Part shown: piece by piece, positions 4,801 to 5,470 of the stretch | Layout of the letters: every line of letters starts with the position of its first letter | How positions within the stretch are numbered: position 1 is the first letter of the stretch | Origin: Acidobacteriota bacterium | Lineage (GTDB): Bacteria; Acidobacteriota; Terriglobia; Terriglobales; Acidobacteriaceae | NCBI GenBank assembly: GCA_021805955.1 | Contig: JAJZDO010000403.1 | Location: 1-5,470, forward strand | Direction: 5' to 3' | DNA: 5,470 bases | Notes under the pieces: generated by a model | What the model was told of the DNA's origin: nothing | Database searches by the model: none | What the model saw: the letters and a program-made list of their open reading frames with translations, nothing else | Program-made: the position numbers and the translations under genes

Positions 4801-5470
4801 ATGACCGAAACAATCAAGACGCAAACATCCGCTGCAGCCGCCAAAACTGTTGAGACCGCCGTAGTTTCCAGAAGCGCTTCCAGTTCCTCAGGATCCGGTG
4901 CTGGCCTGCAATGCCAGCGGTTCTTCAGCCGTCCGGGTGTTTCGCCCTACGACGAAATCCAGTGGGAGCGGCGAACCGCGTCCATTGTAGATTCCAAGGG
5001 CAACAGCATTTTTGAGCAAAAAGACGTTGAGGTTCCCGCCGACTGGTCGATGACCGCAACTAATATTGTTGCCAGCAAGTATCTGCACGGACAGATCGAC
5101 ACGCCGCAGCGGGAGACAGGTGTGCGCCAGTTGATTTCGCGCGTCGCCGAGACGATTCGTGATTGGGGCCTGGCCGGAGACTACTTTCGCACGCCGGAAG
5201 ACGCGGCCATCTTCCACGATGAGCTGGCCCATATGCTGCTAAACCAGAAGGTCGCCTTCAACTCGCCGGTATGGTTCAACGTGGGGTGCGACCGGCTGGA
5301 ACCGGATTCCGACGCCCAGAACTGGCATTGGAACCCACACACTTGCGCCGTCGAGTTTTCCGCAACCGGGTATCGCAATCCGCAATGCTCGGCCTGCTTT
5401 ATCAATTCCGTCAAGGACTCTCTCGACTCGATTTTGACTCTTGCCAAGACCGAAGGCATGTTATTCAAAT
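4801..5470 (+). CDS. nrdJ: Adenosylcobalamin-dependent ribonucleotide reductase (class II), 5' part
   Basis: The frame runs off the right edge: 223 codons of a protein usually about 900 or more residues in this branch. It reduces ribonucleotides to deoxyribonucleotides for DNA synthesis, using adenosylcobalamin to generate the thiyl radical, independently of oxygen. Seen: a low-complexity Ala/Ser/Thr-rich start (about 5-35); RPGVSPYDEIQWERR (about 44-58), like the N-terminal domain of actinobacterial NrdJ; NIVASKY and TPQRETGVRQLI; NSPVWFNVG (154-162); and QCSACFINSV (195-204), where C199 of SACF should be the conserved redox cysteine, followed by DSLDSIL and TEGMLFK. The radical cysteine, substrate loops and C-terminal cysteines lie beyond the window. 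AGGAG at 4786-4790 (10-nt spacing) supports the ATG at 4801. An in-frame ATG at 4699 would add 34 Arg-rich residues but lacks a ribosome site. About 25 residues separate NSPVWFNVG and SACF, longer than in Streptomyces NrdJ. Confidence 0.93.
   Translation, partial: MTETIKTQTSAAAAKTVETAVVSRSASSSSGSGAGLQCQRFFSRPGVSPYDEIQWERRTASIVDSKGNSIFEQKDVEVPADWSMTATNIVASKYLHGQIDTPQRETGVRQLISRVAETIRDWGLAGDYFRTPEDAAIFHDELAHMLLNQKVAFNSPVWFNVGCDRLEPDSDAQNWHWNPHTCAVEFSATGYRNPQCSACFINSVKDSLDSILTLAKTEGMLFK

Overview
The window is bacterial chromosomal DNA of moderate-to-high GC with plus-strand housekeeping genes, good Shine-Dalgarno sequences and recognisable sigma70-type promoters. The protein styles (a FAA1-type acyl-CoA synthetase, a group III phosphofructokinase, a solo excisionase-family HTH protein and a long class II ribonucleotide reductase) suggest an acidobacterium of the Terriglobia type. 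That placement is an inference from protein resemblance, not proof.

Layout. Positions 1-306 hold no gene I can defend, but end in an extended -10 promoter overlapped by a 7-bp dyad. A complete long-chain acyl-CoA synthetase follows (307-2109). After a 117-nt gap comes a complete 6-phosphofructokinase (2227-3270) whose specificity residues (Asp104, Lys124) point to pyrophosphate rather than ATP as phosphoryl donor. A 309-nt spacer carries an 11-bp inverted repeat and a good promoter for a small HTH DNA-binding protein (3580-3960). Then comes an 840-nt stretch with no firm gene, only a possible minus-strand gene remnant (4118-4396). Its last 300 nt look like the control region and long leader of the final gene, the 5' part of an adenosylcobalamin-dependent ribonucleotide reductase (nrdJ, from 4801, cut by the window end).

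How the parts fit. The acyl-CoA synthetase makes PPi from ATP, and the next gene product is predicted to use PPi, so the pair may recycle the by-product of fatty-acid activation into glycolysis or run in reverse. The two genes may be partly co-transcribed. The HTH gene and nrdJ each appear to have their own promoter. The nrdJ promoter overlaps two degenerate repeats resembling NrdR boxes and is followed by a leader of about 245 nt with hairpins that can pair in alternative ways.

I see no mobile element, CRISPR array, RNA gene or clearly new multi-gene system. The points most worth a second look are the PPi signature in the phosphofructokinase and the control elements at 214-242, 3376-3524 and 4498-4721.
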